Positions 52,910 through 62,180 are shown, numbered from the stretch's first letter. The stretch is DNA of 64,000 nt from an uncultured Aquimarina sp. (GCA_947498935.1 CANMMM010000003.1:124001-188000), one strand, 5' to 3'. Program-made: numbers and translations. Notes: generated from the letters alone by a model not told the origin.

Positions 52910-52954
52910 AATCGTTGAATCGTAAAAGTATAAAACTTTATTGATTCAACGATT
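52910..52954 (-). terminator. Hairpin plus T-run in the xerC leader
   Basis: ATCGTTGAATC (52911-52921) pairs with GATTCAACGAT (52943-52953). On the minus strand seven T follow and lead straight into the xerC ATG. rpsU already has its own terminator at 52969-53015. Confidence 0.6.
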
Positions 52955-52968
52955 TTATGTGATATAGT

Positions 52969-53015
52969 AAAAAAACGGATTGTGTTTTACACCACGGTAA
53001 AGCACAACATATCCG
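52969..53015 (-). terminator. rpsU terminator
   Basis: CGGATTGTGTTTTAC and GTAAAGCACAACATATCCG pair with small bulges. On the minus strand seven T follow. It begins 17 bp after the rpsU stop. Confidence 0.75.
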
Positions 53016-53031
53016 CTTCTACGTATTTCCT

Positions 53032-53226
53032 CTAGATTTCTTCTTGATCTCTTAAGTGCTGAATGTACTGCGCTTTTTGAACCTGAGCTCTTCGCTCTAC
53101 AGAAGGCTTTGTGAATGCTTGACGCTTACGCAACTGACGCATAGTCCCTGTTCTATCAAATTTACGTTTGAAACGCTTTAGCGCTCTATCTATATTTTCT
53201 CCGTCTTTAACTGGTATAATTAACAT
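53032..53226 (-). CDS. rpsU: 30S ribosomal protein S21
   Basis: 64 residues. MLIIPVKDGENIDRALKRFK, then RKFDRTGTMRQLRKRQAFTK and a basic end. It is the small-subunit protein that, in Bacteroidota ribosomes, helps hide the 3' end of 16S rRNA. It has a canonical Shine-Dalgarno (see 53236-53241), unlike other genes here, which fits autogenous control through anti-SD exposure. Confidence 0.95.
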   Translation of the reverse strand: MLIIPVKDGENIDRALKRFKRKFDRTGTMRQLRKRQAFTKPSVERRAQVQKAQYIQHLRDQEEI

Positions 53227-53235
53227 AGCTTATAA

Positions 53236-53241
53236 CCTCCT
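53236..53241 (-). promoter_or_regulatory. Strong Shine-Dalgarno before rpsU
   Basis: AGGAGG, within GAGAGGAGGT, 9 nt before the ATG. Nearly all other genes in the window have only A/T-rich leaders without such a site. The strong SD of rpsU is known from Flavobacterium and relates to S21 autoregulation. Confidence 0.85.
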
Positions 53242-53261
53242 CTCTTTAAAATTTCAGTGTG

Positions 53262-53291
53262 CAAATATAATACATTTCTACTAGCTACAAA
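53262..53291 (-). promoter_or_regulatory. rpsU promoter
   Basis: TTTG (53288-53291), 18 bp, then TATATTTG (53262-53269) on the minus strand, giving a leader of about 28 nt that contains the Shine-Dalgarno. Confidence 0.8.
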
Positions 53292-53380
53292 GTTTACATC
53301 ATTTTTTTTTGAAAAAAATCATACAATCAACTACTAACACAACCTCTATTAGCTACACAACTACTTAATTTGTATTTTTT

Positions 53381-54541
53381 TTAAGATGTTGCTGGTCTGT
53401 ATTCTTTTTTATCAATCACCATTTTAGCAATGATTTCTTTTAAAATCTCTGATGTACCACCACCAATAGGCCCAAGCCTACTGTCTCTAAAAAGCCTAGC
53501 CAAAGGATAATCTTCCATATACCCATATCCCCCTAATAGCTGAAGGCATTTATACATCACTTCATCTGCAATTTTAGTAGACAACAATTTAGACATACTT
53601 GCTTCTTTTACTACATAGGCGCCATCATTTAATCGTTTAGCAATTGTATAATTAAATTCTCTACACATCTCTACTTCACTTGCCATCTCGGCCACTGTAT
53701 GGCGTAATGCCTGAAACTGATCGATTGTTTTCCCGAAAGCTTCTCGCTCCTTCATGTATCCTATTGTGTACTCCAAAGCATATTCAGCTCTCGCATGTGC
53801 ATTAACCCCCATGATAAGGCGTTCTAATGCAAAATGCTGCATGATATAAGAAAATCCTTTATTCTCTTCTCCCATTAAATTTGCCACAGGAATCTTTACA
53901 TTATCGAATGCAATCTCTCCTGTATCAGAAGCTCTCCAACCTAGTTTATTTAATTTAGTAGCACTAACTCCAGGTGTTTCTCTGTCCACCACAAAAATAC
54001 TAATGCCTTTATTCCCTAATTCAGGAGTTGTTTTTGCTGCGACTACTAAATAGTCGCTATACACACCATTAGTGATAAAGGTTTTAGAACCATTAAGTAC
54101 ATAGTGCGCTCCATCTCTAATAGCTGTGGTACGCATTCCTGCTACATCTGACCCTCCAAAAGGTTCTGAAATACAGAGACAGCCTATCTTTTTTCCTTCT
54201 ATACTAGCTTTTAGATACTTATTCTTTATAGCTTCATCCCCTTCTTTATTCAAATGGGTCATTGCTAAATATACATGAGCCCATACTGCTGCAGCAAATC
54301 CTCCTGAATTTATTTTCTGCAACTCTTCTAAAAAAACAATTGTATAAAAAAGATCCAGATCCATCCCTCCGTATTTTTCTGGATATGCTATACCTAGATA
54401 CCCCATCTCTCCTAATTTTTCCCAGATAAAGCGTTCTATAGTACCTGTTTCCTCCCATTTTTCGATATGAGGAACTACTTCTTTTTGCAAAAAGTCTTGC
54501 AAACTTTTTCTAAACAATTCGTGTTCTTCTGTAAAATACAT
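53381..54541 (-). CDS. Acyl-CoA dehydrogenase
   Basis: 386 residues, a FAD flavoprotein of fatty-acid or branched-chain acyl-CoA oxidation. IAYPEKYGGMDLDLFYTIVF, CLCISEPFGGSDVAGMRTT, NGSKTFITNGVYSDYLVVAA and the C-terminal LQLLGGYGYMEDYPLARLFR are typical. The usual medium-chain catalytic Glu position (YEGT) reads GGGTSEI here. Glu240 in FALERLIMG is instead at the place used by isovaleryl-CoA and long-chain enzymes, so the substrate may be of that class. It stands alone. Confidence 0.88.
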   Translation of the reverse strand: MYFTEEHELFRKSLQDFLQKEVVPHIEKWEETGTIERFIWEKLGEMGYLGIAYPEKYGGMDLDLFYTIVFLEELQKINSGGFAAAVWAHVYLAMTHLNKEGDEAIKNKYLKASIEGKKIGCLCISEPFGGSDVAGMRTTAIRDGAHYVLNGSKTFITNGVYSDYLVVAAKTTPELGNKGISIFVVDRETPGVSATKLNKLGWRASDTGEIAFDNVKIPVANLMGEENKGFSYIMQHFALERLIMGVNAHARAEYALEYTIGYMKEREAFGKTIDQFQALRHTVAEMASEVEMCREFNYTIAKRLNDGAYVVKEASMSKLLSTKIADEVMYKCLQLLGGYGYMEDYPLARLFRDSRLGPIGGGTSEILKEIIAKMVIDKKEYRPATS

Positions 54542-54702
54542 ATTACTTAAAAAATGATAACTTTAAATTTATAGCAATTACTGCACCTAACCTATCCCCA
54601 TAAGCGAGATGACAGCTAACACCTTTGTTTTTTCTTGATTCAATAAAAAAACAATGTTTTTTATCAAATATTCACAAAACAAACGGTATAATTTTTTATT
54701 TT

Positions 54703-55569
54703 TTAATTTATTTGCAAATATAATGCTATTCTCTCTATTTTCTCGATAGACAATCCTTCTATTTTTCTTAATTCTTCTATTTGCATTACACCTTCTGACT
54801 GATCGACGAAATCTTTTATCATTAGTGCTGTCTCAAAATCTAGATACGGTATTTCTAGTAACTCTTTGACAGAAGCTGTATTAATATTTATTTTATAGTT
54901 CATTCGTTTCTTCTTTACAGTGTAAGTTGCTTGTATTTTATTTCTATGTACAGCATACAACCCTTTTACATCACGTAACTGTACATCATCTACAAATCCT
55001 TCTAATCGGTCTCTATAGCGAATGATTCTATCTGCTATAAAATCTGGAACTCCTATATTTTTGATCAACTCTTCGGCTGTCACTGTATTCAGATCCTTTT
55101 TTTGGGCATATGATTTTACCGTAACACTTTTTTTACTTTTATATTTAGGGGTAGCTACCCAATCTGGAAATTTAAACAAAGTTTTGACAACACTTAACAG
55201 CGAATCTGATATACCTGTTACTTGCTGAAAGTCCTTAGCAGAAGACAACCATTTTTCTTTTTTTCGATAGGCATATAATTTATCTAATTCTGTTGTAGAC
55301 ATTCCTAATCTATACCCTTTGTAATCTGTAATAAAATTAGGATTAAATGGTTTTATTGATACTTTTTTTTCTGCCAGTATCTGCTGTTGCTTCCTAAGTG
55401 AATCTATTTGTTTCTGATAGGATTCTAAGAGTACAAAATCTACAGTTGGTGAATACCATACCGAATACACATAGGTACCACTAAATACCAATGCTATCAG
55501 TACTACTAAAAAAAGAATCCCATTTCGAAATCGTGTATGCATTTCGAAATGGGATTTTATAAAATTCAT
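54703..55569 (-). CDS. Helix-hairpin-helix (ComEA-like) membrane protein
   Basis: 288 residues. One N-terminal transmembrane helix (NGILFLVVLIALVFSGTYVY) after a short basic segment. Two helix-hairpin-helix pairs: DLNTVTAEELIKNIGVPDFI with ADRIIRYRDR, and ININTASVKELLEIPYLDFE. ComEA proteins bind incoming DNA for uptake; long Bacteroidota versions are common and not all are proven competence proteins. It lies 18 bp after the AGCS symporter gene. Confidence 0.8.
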   Translation of the reverse strand: MNFIKSHFEMHTRFRNGILFLVVLIALVFSGTYVYSVWYSPTVDFVLLESYQKQIDSLRKQQQILAEKKVSIKPFNPNFITDYKGYRLGMSTTELDKLYAYRKKEKWLSSAKDFQQVTGISDSLLSVVKTLFKFPDWVATPKYKSKKSVTVKSYAQKKDLNTVTAEELIKNIGVPDFIADRIIRYRDRLEGFVDDVQLRDVKGLYAVHRNKIQATYTVKKKRMNYKININTASVKELLEIPYLDFETALMIKDFVDQSEGVMQIEELRKIEGLSIEKIERIALYLQIN

Positions 55570-55587
55570 TGTTTTATTAAATTCAAG

Positions 55588-57153
55588 CTATTTTTTAATA
55601 GCTTTATTATATTTCTGTAATTCCTCTTTTACCTTAGATAGTAATAATGATACTCCTATTAAATTTGGTACTGCCATTGCAAAAATCATCGCATCTGAAA
55701 AGTCCGTTACAGCTCCTAAACTAATAGAAGCTCCTATCACTGTAAATATGCAAAAAATGATTTTATAAGCCACTATATTCCTTTTGGTCCTCCCGAATAA
55801 AAACAACCAAGATTGTAACCCGTAATAAGACCAAGAAATCATCGTAGAGAACGCAAATAATATTACTGCTACTGTAAGCACATACGGAAACCAAGGAATC
55901 GCACTTGCGAATGCATCTGACGTCAATTGCACACCAGAAGCAGCACCTGGATCTAAATAATTTCCAGTAATTACAATCACTAATGCCGTAATTGTACACA
56001 CGACTACTGTATCGATAAATGGCTCTAACAAAGCTACAATCCCTTCACTCGCTGCATAATTGGTTTTTACGGCACTATGTGCAATCGCTGCACTTCCTAC
56101 TCCTGCTTCATTAGAAAAAGCAGCTCTTCTAAATCCTTGAACTAGTACTCCGATCACACCTCCTACTACTCCTTCTGGCGAGAAAGCACCACTAAAGATA
56201 GACCCGAAAGCGCTACCGATTTGATCAAAATTCATTCCGATGACTACCAAAGCTGCTAACATATAGATTCCTACCATAAAAGGCACGACTTTTTCTGTCA
56301 CAGAAGCGATTCGTTTTACACCTCCAATAATTACAATCCCTACAAAAACAGCCATCACTAAACCAAACCAAAATCCTGCACTTGCACTTTCGATTCCTGC
56401 TATATCATTAAATATCTGAGCTGCTTGGTTACTTTGGAACATGTTTCCTCCTCCGAAAGACCCTCCAATACAGAATATCGCAAACAAGATTGCTAAAATT
56501 CTACCTAATGTTGCTGCTCCTTTTTCAGTAAGTCCTTTTTTCAGATAGTACATTGGCCCTCCGTACACAGTACCATCAGCTCCAACATCTCTATATTTAA
56601 CCCCTAAAGTACATTCTGCAAATTTTGATGTCATACCCAATAATCCTGCTACGATCATCCAAAAAGTAGCTCCTGGACCTCCAATAGTAATAGCAATAGC
56701 AACTCCTGCTATATTCCCTAATCCTACTGTTCCAGACAAAGCTGCAGTAAGCGCCTGAAAATGAGAAACCTCCCCTTCTTGACTTTCATCTTTAATAGTA
56801 TCTACTAGATCACCATCTACTGTATTTACATTGGTCTTTTCTTGTTTTCCGTGATCATCTACCGAATCATATTCCCCTCTTACTACATTGATAGCTGTAA
56901 TAAATCCTCTGATATTAATAAACTTGAAATAAAATGTAAAAAAGGTAGCAAATCCCAAAAGCATAATTACTACCCATGGTATTCCTACTTTTTCTGTAAT
57001 TGGTATTTGGTAAAAAATCGCGTTTACAAACCAGCCTGTATAATTTGCAAAAACTTCATTGATTTTTTCATCTAAACCTTTTTCAGCTGCTTCTTGTGCT
57101 ACTGTAATAAATGGCAGAATAAGTGCAGTAATGGAAAGAAGAATTCTCTTCAT
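55588..57153 (-). CDS. Alanine/glycine:cation symporter (AGCS family)
   Basis: 521 residues. A cleavable-looking N-terminus (LPFITVAQEA) precedes about 10-11 membrane helices. The family signature is clear: ALSGTVGLGNIAGVAIAITI, GGPGATFWMIVAGLLGMTSK, FAECTLGVKYR, and RAAFSNEAGVGSAAIAHSAV. It imports alanine or glycine with Na+ or H+. A hydrophilic insert rich in Asp and Glu (about residues 92-125) separates the first two helices and is longer than in E. coli relatives. Confidence 0.92.
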   Translation of the reverse strand: MKRILLSITALILPFITVAQEAAEKGLDEKINEVFANYTGWFVNAIFYQIPITEKVGIPWVVIMLLGFATFFTFYFKFINIRGFITAINVVRGEYDSVDDHGKQEKTNVNTVDGDLVDTIKDESQEGEVSHFQALTAALSGTVGLGNIAGVAIAITIGGPGATFWMIVAGLLGMTSKFAECTLGVKYRDVGADGTVYGGPMYYLKKGLTEKGAATLGRILAILFAIFCIGGSFGGGNMFQSNQAAQIFNDIAGIESASAGFWFGLVMAVFVGIVIIGGVKRIASVTEKVVPFMVGIYMLAALVVIGMNFDQIGSAFGSIFSGAFSPEGVVGGVIGVLVQGFRRAAFSNEAGVGSAAIAHSAVKTNYAASEGIVALLEPFIDTVVVCTITALVIVITGNYLDPGAASGVQLTSDAFASAIPWFPYVLTVAVILFAFSTMISWSYYGLQSWLFLFGRTKRNIVAYKIIFCIFTVIGASISLGAVTDFSDAMIFAMAVPNLIGVSLLLSKVKEELQKYNKAIKK

Positions 57154-57417
57154 AATGTTATGTGAGTTATATTGAATTTAGTTATGTTTTTATGGATGAG
57201 CAAGATGCTAAAAAAAAAAGTCCTTTACAATTTTTTAACTGTTTTATAAATGTAGTGGTTTCGTGTTTTGGTTTCGATAAAAAAAAGAAAATAGTGAGAT
57301 CATAAACGGTCACTTTTTAACCGTACACCGATACCAAGAACTTCTAAAAACAGACCAAAAATCACAACTTAATTATTTACAACAACTTACAGCAAGCTTA
57401 TACTATTATACGATTTC

Positions 57418-58425
57418 CTAAATATCAAATTCTTTCTTCAGCAGGTTAACTTGTTCAGGTCTACCTAATACTACTACCTTAGATCCGAGGCGTAATAGGG
57501 TATCTGCTTCTGGATTAACAATATATTCACCTTCGGGGGATTTATAACCTATGATGGTACATCCTGTTCTAGATCTCATATTAATAGTACGTATGGTTCT
57601 CTCTTGCTGATCATCAAACATATCTTCAAAGGCTACTTCTTCTATATTGATAGATTTTTTTCCGACTATTGATAGGTTATCTAAAAATTCAATTAGATCA
57701 GGAACGACTACTAATGATGCCATGTGATCACCTCCTATACGATCTGGCATGATTACATTATCTGCTCCTGCTAGTTTGATTTTTTTATAAGAGGTATCTC
57801 TTGAAGCTCTACTAATAATCTTTAAATCATTATTGAGCTGTCTGGCCGATAATACAATAAATAAGTTGTCTGCATCTTCGGGCAGTGTGCAAATGAGGCA
57901 GGCTGCTTTTTTGATTCCGGCTTCTATAAGTACATCATCTTCTGTAGCATTGCCTTCTATGAATAAAAAAGGGGTATTCTCATGCTTTTCAATCACTTTT
58001 TTATTTTTTTCTATGATAATAAATGGTTTTTCATATGCCAACAACTTGTCGGCTGCTTGCTTTCCATTTCTACCATACCCTACAATGATAATATGTTCTT
58101 CTAATGCCTGTATCATACGCTGTATTTTTCGCTGTTGTGCTTTTAGGGGGTCGCTTCGTTTTACAATATATTCAGTGATTACTGATATGGAATAGGTAAA
58201 CACCACTGCATTGGTAACAATAAGAACTATGGTAAATATTTTTGCTCCACTGTTTAAAGGATCTACTTCTCCAAACCCTACCGTAAACATGGTGATCACT
58301 GTCATGTACAGGGCATTAAGCCATGAGTAGTCTGCTATAAAATGATAGCCAAATACACCTATAATCACAATCCCAATAAGAAACGTTAATGCTATGTAAA
58401 TCCTAGATGTAAACCACTTACTCAT
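57418..58425 (-). CDS. Potassium channel with RCK (TrkA-N/TrkA-C) domains
   Basis: 335 residues. Two transmembrane helices (about 9-30 and 62-86) enclose a pore loop with the filter TVGFG (48-52), where Phe replaces the usual Tyr. A Rossmann RCK domain starts HIIIVGYGRNGKQAADKL (GxGxxG at 115-121), followed by a TrkA-C domain at about 250-335. This is the MthK-like plan. It is 3 bp after the PspC gene, in one operon with PspC and DUF2851. Confidence 0.9.
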   Translation of the reverse strand: MSKWFTSRIYIALTFLIGIVIIGVFGYHFIADYSWLNALYMTVITMFTVGFGEVDPLNSGAKIFTIVLIVTNAVVFTYSISVITEYIVKRSDPLKAQQRKIQRMIQALEEHIIIVGYGRNGKQAADKLLAYEKPFIIIEKNKKVIEKHENTPFLFIEGNATEDDVLIEAGIKKAACLICTLPEDADNLFIVLSARQLNNDLKIISRASRDTSYKKIKLAGADNVIMPDRIGGDHMASLVVVPDLIEFLDNLSIVGKKSINIEEVAFEDMFDDQQERTIRTINMRSRTGCTIIGYKSPEGEYIVNPEADTLLRLGSKVVVLGRPEQVNLLKKEFDI

Positions 58426-58428
58426 ACA

Positions 58429-58650
58429 TTACAGATCAAAAACTGAGGTTCTTTTGGTATAAATTAGGTCTTTGATCTTTAACCAAAAAGCGAGTATCAA
58501 ATAGATAACAAAACCGAATCCTACGGTTGCAAATGTGACATATATGAAGAATAAGCGTACGTTTTTTGCCCTCATTCCCAATCGATCTGCCAATCTACTC
58601 GACACATAAAAACCGTTACGCTCTAAAAAATGTCTTAAATTATATAGCAT
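58429..58650 (-). CDS. PspC-domain protein
   Basis: 73 residues. The PspC pattern is seen: FYVSSRLADRLGMRAKNVRL, then a single membrane helix FFIYVTFATVGFGFVIYLIL. Small stand-alone PspC proteins of this kind occur in many Bacteroidota, with no proven link to phage-shock. It is wedged between the DUF2851 gene (24 bp) and the K+ channel gene (3 bp). Confidence 0.85.
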   Translation of the reverse strand: MLYNLRHFLERNGFYVSSRLADRLGMRAKNVRLFFIYVTFATVGFGFVIYLILAFWLKIKDLIYTKRTSVFDL

Positions 58651-58674
58651 ATTGCAAATTACTTATTTTTCTAC

Positions 58675-59967
58675 TTATTTTCCTCGTTGATCCAGTAATT
58701 TATTACCTATAGCGCATTGCAAACATTTTTTGGAATCACAATACACTTTTTTTAGCTGTAGGACGGCTTGTGAATGTACTGCATCTTCCATGGGTACACC
58801 TAATGTTTCAAATTTAGCGGTGATGCGATTTCGTTCTGGCGCTAATTGAGACATGATTTGCAATAGTTCTTCTGCACCTACTGCGCCTTTATAGGTATTA
58901 TACATGTATTTTAAGGGCACGATGGTATTAATGATTAATAATTCTACAAACGCTTTTGTCATTTTTTTGGGACGGTGAGTGGTTGTTTTATGAAACGTAT
59001 AATGGGTTTCCCAAAATTGGCTTGTAGCTGTATTGCATATTTCTGATAATGCTGTAAGCGTAGTTGCCGCCATCAATTTAGCAAACAATTGCTGATGTTG
59101 ATGGTATAGCATCGCTAATTGCGCTATCCGAATGGTAGGAAAGTTTGCTGGGCGTAGTCTAAAGAAATGAAATGGTAACACTCCTTGATTACTTAACGAA
59201 AACTTAGTTGCTAAATAGGTATAGGTATGTTTCAACTTTTGGGCATAAGGATTTTCATGCAGATCCTGTAGCAAACCTGATTGCCCAAAAAACAATGCTT
59301 CTAATTGATGTAGGTCATGACTACATTTGCGGACGACACTATATGGAATTGATCTAGCCAAACTTAAGAAAGATTCTTGATTACTATGCAACCCAAAGTT
59401 TTTGGCTACTAATATAAAAAGTACTGCTTCCCAGTCGTTGGTTGCTGCGGCTAGCATAGGTTTAATATGGGCTGCTTTTTCTTCTAATCTTTCTAAATAT
59501 AAGCGTTCTTGCCAATGTGCTATTGTAAACTGCGAAACGGTAGGTATGCTTGTTTCGCAGGGTATCCATTTGTTTTCTGATGTTTCGAATAGCTTTTGAT
59601 AGGTAGCGAGTAAAGGTGCTGCGATATACTCTTTTAATTGCAATGTGGGTATTCTGGTGTTATTTTTTCTAAACACTTCTACATCATCTTCCCAGACTAC
59701 ATGCAATATTACATTTTCATAAGCAGGATCTGTTTCATGATGATGTACATACCAATCACTGGATTTTATATGTATTTCTACGGTGCCTGCCCATCGCTGT
59801 TCTCCTATTATGAGCTGTGCATTAAAAAAATCTGGTCCTGACAGCTGCTGATTGTGATCACCGCTTCTTTTGATCATTAATTCTTCTCCTTCTGTGGTGC
59901 TGAGTTGTGTACTATTGAATTTTTTGTATTTCCAGAGATAGTGTAGAAAATCTTCATTCATATGCAT
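58675..59967 (-). CDS. DUF2851 family protein
   Basis: 430 residues. The family opening is clear: MNEDFLHYLWKYKKFNSTQL, then SGDHNQQLSGPDFFNAQLII, WAGTVEIHIKSSDWYVHHHE, and AYENVILHVVWEDD. A C-terminal Cys cluster (CDSKKCLQCAIGNKLL) may bind a metal. The function is unknown. It is probably the first gene of the operon with PspC and the K+ channel. A second in-frame ATG (59961) gives the more usual MNEDFL start. Confidence 0.85.
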   Translation of the reverse strand: MHMNEDFLHYLWKYKKFNSTQLSTTEGEELMIKRSGDHNQQLSGPDFFNAQLIIGEQRWAGTVEIHIKSSDWYVHHHETDPAYENVILHVVWEDDVEVFRKNNTRIPTLQLKEYIAAPLLATYQKLFETSENKWIPCETSIPTVSQFTIAHWQERLYLERLEEKAAHIKPMLAAATNDWEAVLFILVAKNFGLHSNQESFLSLARSIPYSVVRKCSHDLHQLEALFFGQSGLLQDLHENPYAQKLKHTYTYLATKFSLSNQGVLPFHFFRLRPANFPTIRIAQLAMLYHQHQQLFAKLMAATTLTALSEICNTATSQFWETHYTFHKTTTHRPKKMTKAFVELLIINTIVPLKYMYNTYKGAVGAEELLQIMSQLAPERNRITAKFETLGVPMEDAVHSQAVLQLKKVYCDSKKCLQCAIGNKLLDQRGK

Positions 59968-60189
59968 AGGTACTACGGTTATATGTTACTTCCTATTTCA
60001 CTACTAGTACTAGCTCACTTCTGTTTCTCAATCTTCTAGAGGAAAAAGGCTTTTACTATACTGTTGCATTTTTTAGAAAAATGTTACCCCTATTTATCGT
60101 ATTATTTCCTGATTTTTTGGATTCACTAAAAAAGAATCATTCAAGTTATTTTCCCTTCTCTTCTTATTACATTATATGATATACATAGA

Positions 60190-60362
60190 GGTTTGAATTT
60201 TTGAGCACTGCTATGAATTTCAAAAAGTGCCTCATCCAGTCAAATCTTTTCTCATTTTTGGTCAAAAACAAAAACTAAAGATGAGTTCATCTAAAAAATC
60301 ACTGTATTTAATCACATAATCTTGCGATGTTCATTGAAATCAAAAAAGTGTAAACCACTTCA
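60190..60362 (+). repeat. Chimera: family-1 element with family-3 right half inside
   Basis: GAATTTTTGAGCACTGCTATG resembles the family-1 core. Then comes AATTTCAAAAAGTGCCTCAT through to GATGAGTTC (60288), the family-3 right half. From 60289 the family-1 right arm resumes to GTGTAAACCACTTC. Confidence 0.7.
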
Positions 60363-60645
60363 TATGATATTCTTTATAATTGATAATGTTTTTTGCACTC
60401 TTTACAACCGACATATCTATACACTTCCGTATTGAGAATAGTACACTTCTACCCTTTTTTTAATCTTAATTAACAAAAATATTTCTTAAAAAAATCAAAA
60501 ATGTACTATTGGTAATGTTTTATGTATTAATGGTAACTGTTAAGCTGTTTTCATTGCCGTAATTTGTCCCATACAAAAGAAAGAAAAGTACTATTTACTA
60601 TACAATTTAAAAATCCTAAGCTTAGTTGAGTTTGTGTTAGGTTAT

Positions 60646-60680
60646 AGAAGGTTATCATTTTTGATAACCTTCTTTATTTT
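60646..60680 (+). terminator. Orphan intrinsic terminator
   Basis: AGAAGGTTATCA (60646-60657) and TGATAACCTTCT (60662-60673) form a perfect 12-bp stem with a TTTT loop, followed by TTATTTTAT on the plus strand only. No gene on the plus strand precedes it within 20 kb, which suggests a non-coding transcript. Confidence 0.7.
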
Positions 60681-60726
60681 ATACTAATTCGCTTGTAAAA
60701 AGAGAGTGCGCCAAGAACGAGTATAT

Positions 60727-60866
60727 GAAATGATTCAAACTTTTTATAGTTTGCTGTAAAAATAATCTTTTGCAACCAAGATTTTGCAATTTTTGAGTTG
60801 CGTAGCGCTACTATGTAATGAACTCATCTTTGATCTTCATTGAAATCAAAAAGTGTAAACTACTTC
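60727..60866 (+). repeat. Chimera: family-1 element with family-3 left end inside
   Basis: The left arm GAAATGATTCAAACTTTTT and core TTTTTGAGTTGCGTAGCGC are family 1. GAACTCATCTTTGA at 60820 is the family-3 left end. The family-1 right end (AAAAAGTGTAAACTACTTC) closes it. Confidence 0.7.
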
Positions 60867-60920
60867 AGTATGTAGTTACTAGCATACGTATGTTATTGTA
60901 TATGTTCCTCTTTTTTATTT

Positions 60921-61008
60921 GCGTTAGGGATAGCAGTGGAAATCCCACAGCTCGACCTTAGGAGAGCGAGGAATTGGAACGGATAGCCCGACCCTTGTGG
61001 TAACGCCC
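60921..61008 (-). repeat. Family-2 intergenic element
   Basis: Ends GCGTTAGGGATAGCAGTGG and GCCCGACCCTTGTGGTAACG. It ends 8 bp before the stop codon of the AraC gene at 61017. Confidence 0.8.
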
Positions 61009-61016
61009 AACTTATA

Positions 61017-62003
61017 TTATTCTGGCTTGTTTACATCTGGAAGCATATCAAATCTATTGATAAATGCTTTTCTAAATTTAGAGGAATTGGAATAATTTAG
61101 ATTGACCATTACTTGTTTTACGGTCAGTCCTTCTGTAAAAATCATATTATAGGAGCTTTCTAATTTCTTATTATTAAAAAATTCTAGTGGCGTTTGACCA
61201 TGAATTTCTTTAAACATATTAAAGAAGTTAGTGCGACTCATATGTGCCATGGCGGCTAATTGGTCTACTCCGACAAAGGGTTCTTGTAAATTATTTTCTA
61301 AATACGTACTTACCTTATAAATATTTCCTACTTGTGCACTATTAATATTAAATGGATTACTGGCAGTCTGCCATTGCAATACGTCTTTCCAGAATGTTTC
61401 TAATAATCGAATGCCTCTAGCTATAAAGTATAAATAATTTTCTACAGCTTCTATTCTAGGAGATACGATCTGATCGAATAATACGGATTGCTTGTATGAT
61501 AGGTAAAATTTATCAAAATGCTGATGCGAATCGCGTATGTAATGGTCTAGTTTCTCTGTCATGGTATTGCTCTTCATAAAATAGGGCTCTGTATACGAAC
61601 TTTTGAGCACGATCATCGTAGATTTTACATCTGCTCCTTTGGGAATATAGACTTGTTCTCCGCGTCTTGCATCCATACACCTCATATTGCCTGGTGTATA
61701 GCTATCTGAATACTTACTGATGATCTGATTTTCTTCTACTTGATGATCTAATGCATATTTACGAAAGTGTAAAATAATGTCTTTTTCGTCTATAGGTTCT
61801 CTCTGGTATTCTATATCTACGTGTGCACGATAGTTATTGACTAACAGAAAAACTTCTGGCGAAATTTTATAATAACTTAGATAGCCTTCTCCTATTTCTG
61901 GAGGGAAGTAAATTCTATCAGTAGTTCCTGTAGGGTTTAACTGGGTTCTAAAATAATTGCGTAGGGTATCTATATCTGCAAAATCAAACGAATATTTGAG
62001 CAT
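61017..62003 (-). CDS. AraC-family transcriptional regulator
   Basis: 328 residues. The N-terminal ~215 residues are a sensing region I do not recognise (FADIDTLRNYFRTQ; MRCMDARRGEQVYIPKGADV). The C-terminal domain has FVGVDQLAAMAHMSRTNFFN with MFKEIHGQTPLEFFNNKKLE, and a second helix-turn-helix LTVKQVMVNLNYSNSSKFRK. It ends unusually early after the second motif. It is flanked by repeat-filled spacers on both sides, so no target gene is suggested by position. Confidence 0.85.
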   Translation of the reverse strand: MLKYSFDFADIDTLRNYFRTQLNPTGTTDRIYFPPEIGEGYLSYYKISPEVFLLVNNYRAHVDIEYQREPIDEKDIILHFRKYALDHQVEENQIISKYSDSYTPGNMRCMDARRGEQVYIPKGADVKSTMIVLKSSYTEPYFMKSNTMTEKLDHYIRDSHQHFDKFYLSYKQSVLFDQIVSPRIEAVENYLYFIARGIRLLETFWKDVLQWQTASNPFNINSAQVGNIYKVSTYLENNLQEPFVGVDQLAAMAHMSRTNFFNMFKEIHGQTPLEFFNNKKLESSYNMIFTEGLTVKQVMVNLNYSNSSKFRKAFINRFDMLPDVNKPE

Positions 62004-62180
62004 GATCTTAACGTCTTGTTATCTTCGTGATTTCTTTACCTATAAACGCTACTACTAATAAATGGACTACTATACCTATTTTAGTTTGACGAGCATTTTT
62101 TACTTTCTACTATATGTATTACCATACGTATAGCATCGAAGAAATCACTTTTAATTCTTACTTTTTGTTTTTTATTTATT

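Larger units (their letters stand above)
59968..61016. other. Long repeat-rich intergenic region
   Basis: 1049 bp without a credible coding gene. It holds two nested family-1/family-3 chimeras (about 60190-60362 and 60727-60866), a strong plus-strand terminator (60646-60680) with no gene before it, and a family-2 element (60921-61008). Confidence 0.6.
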
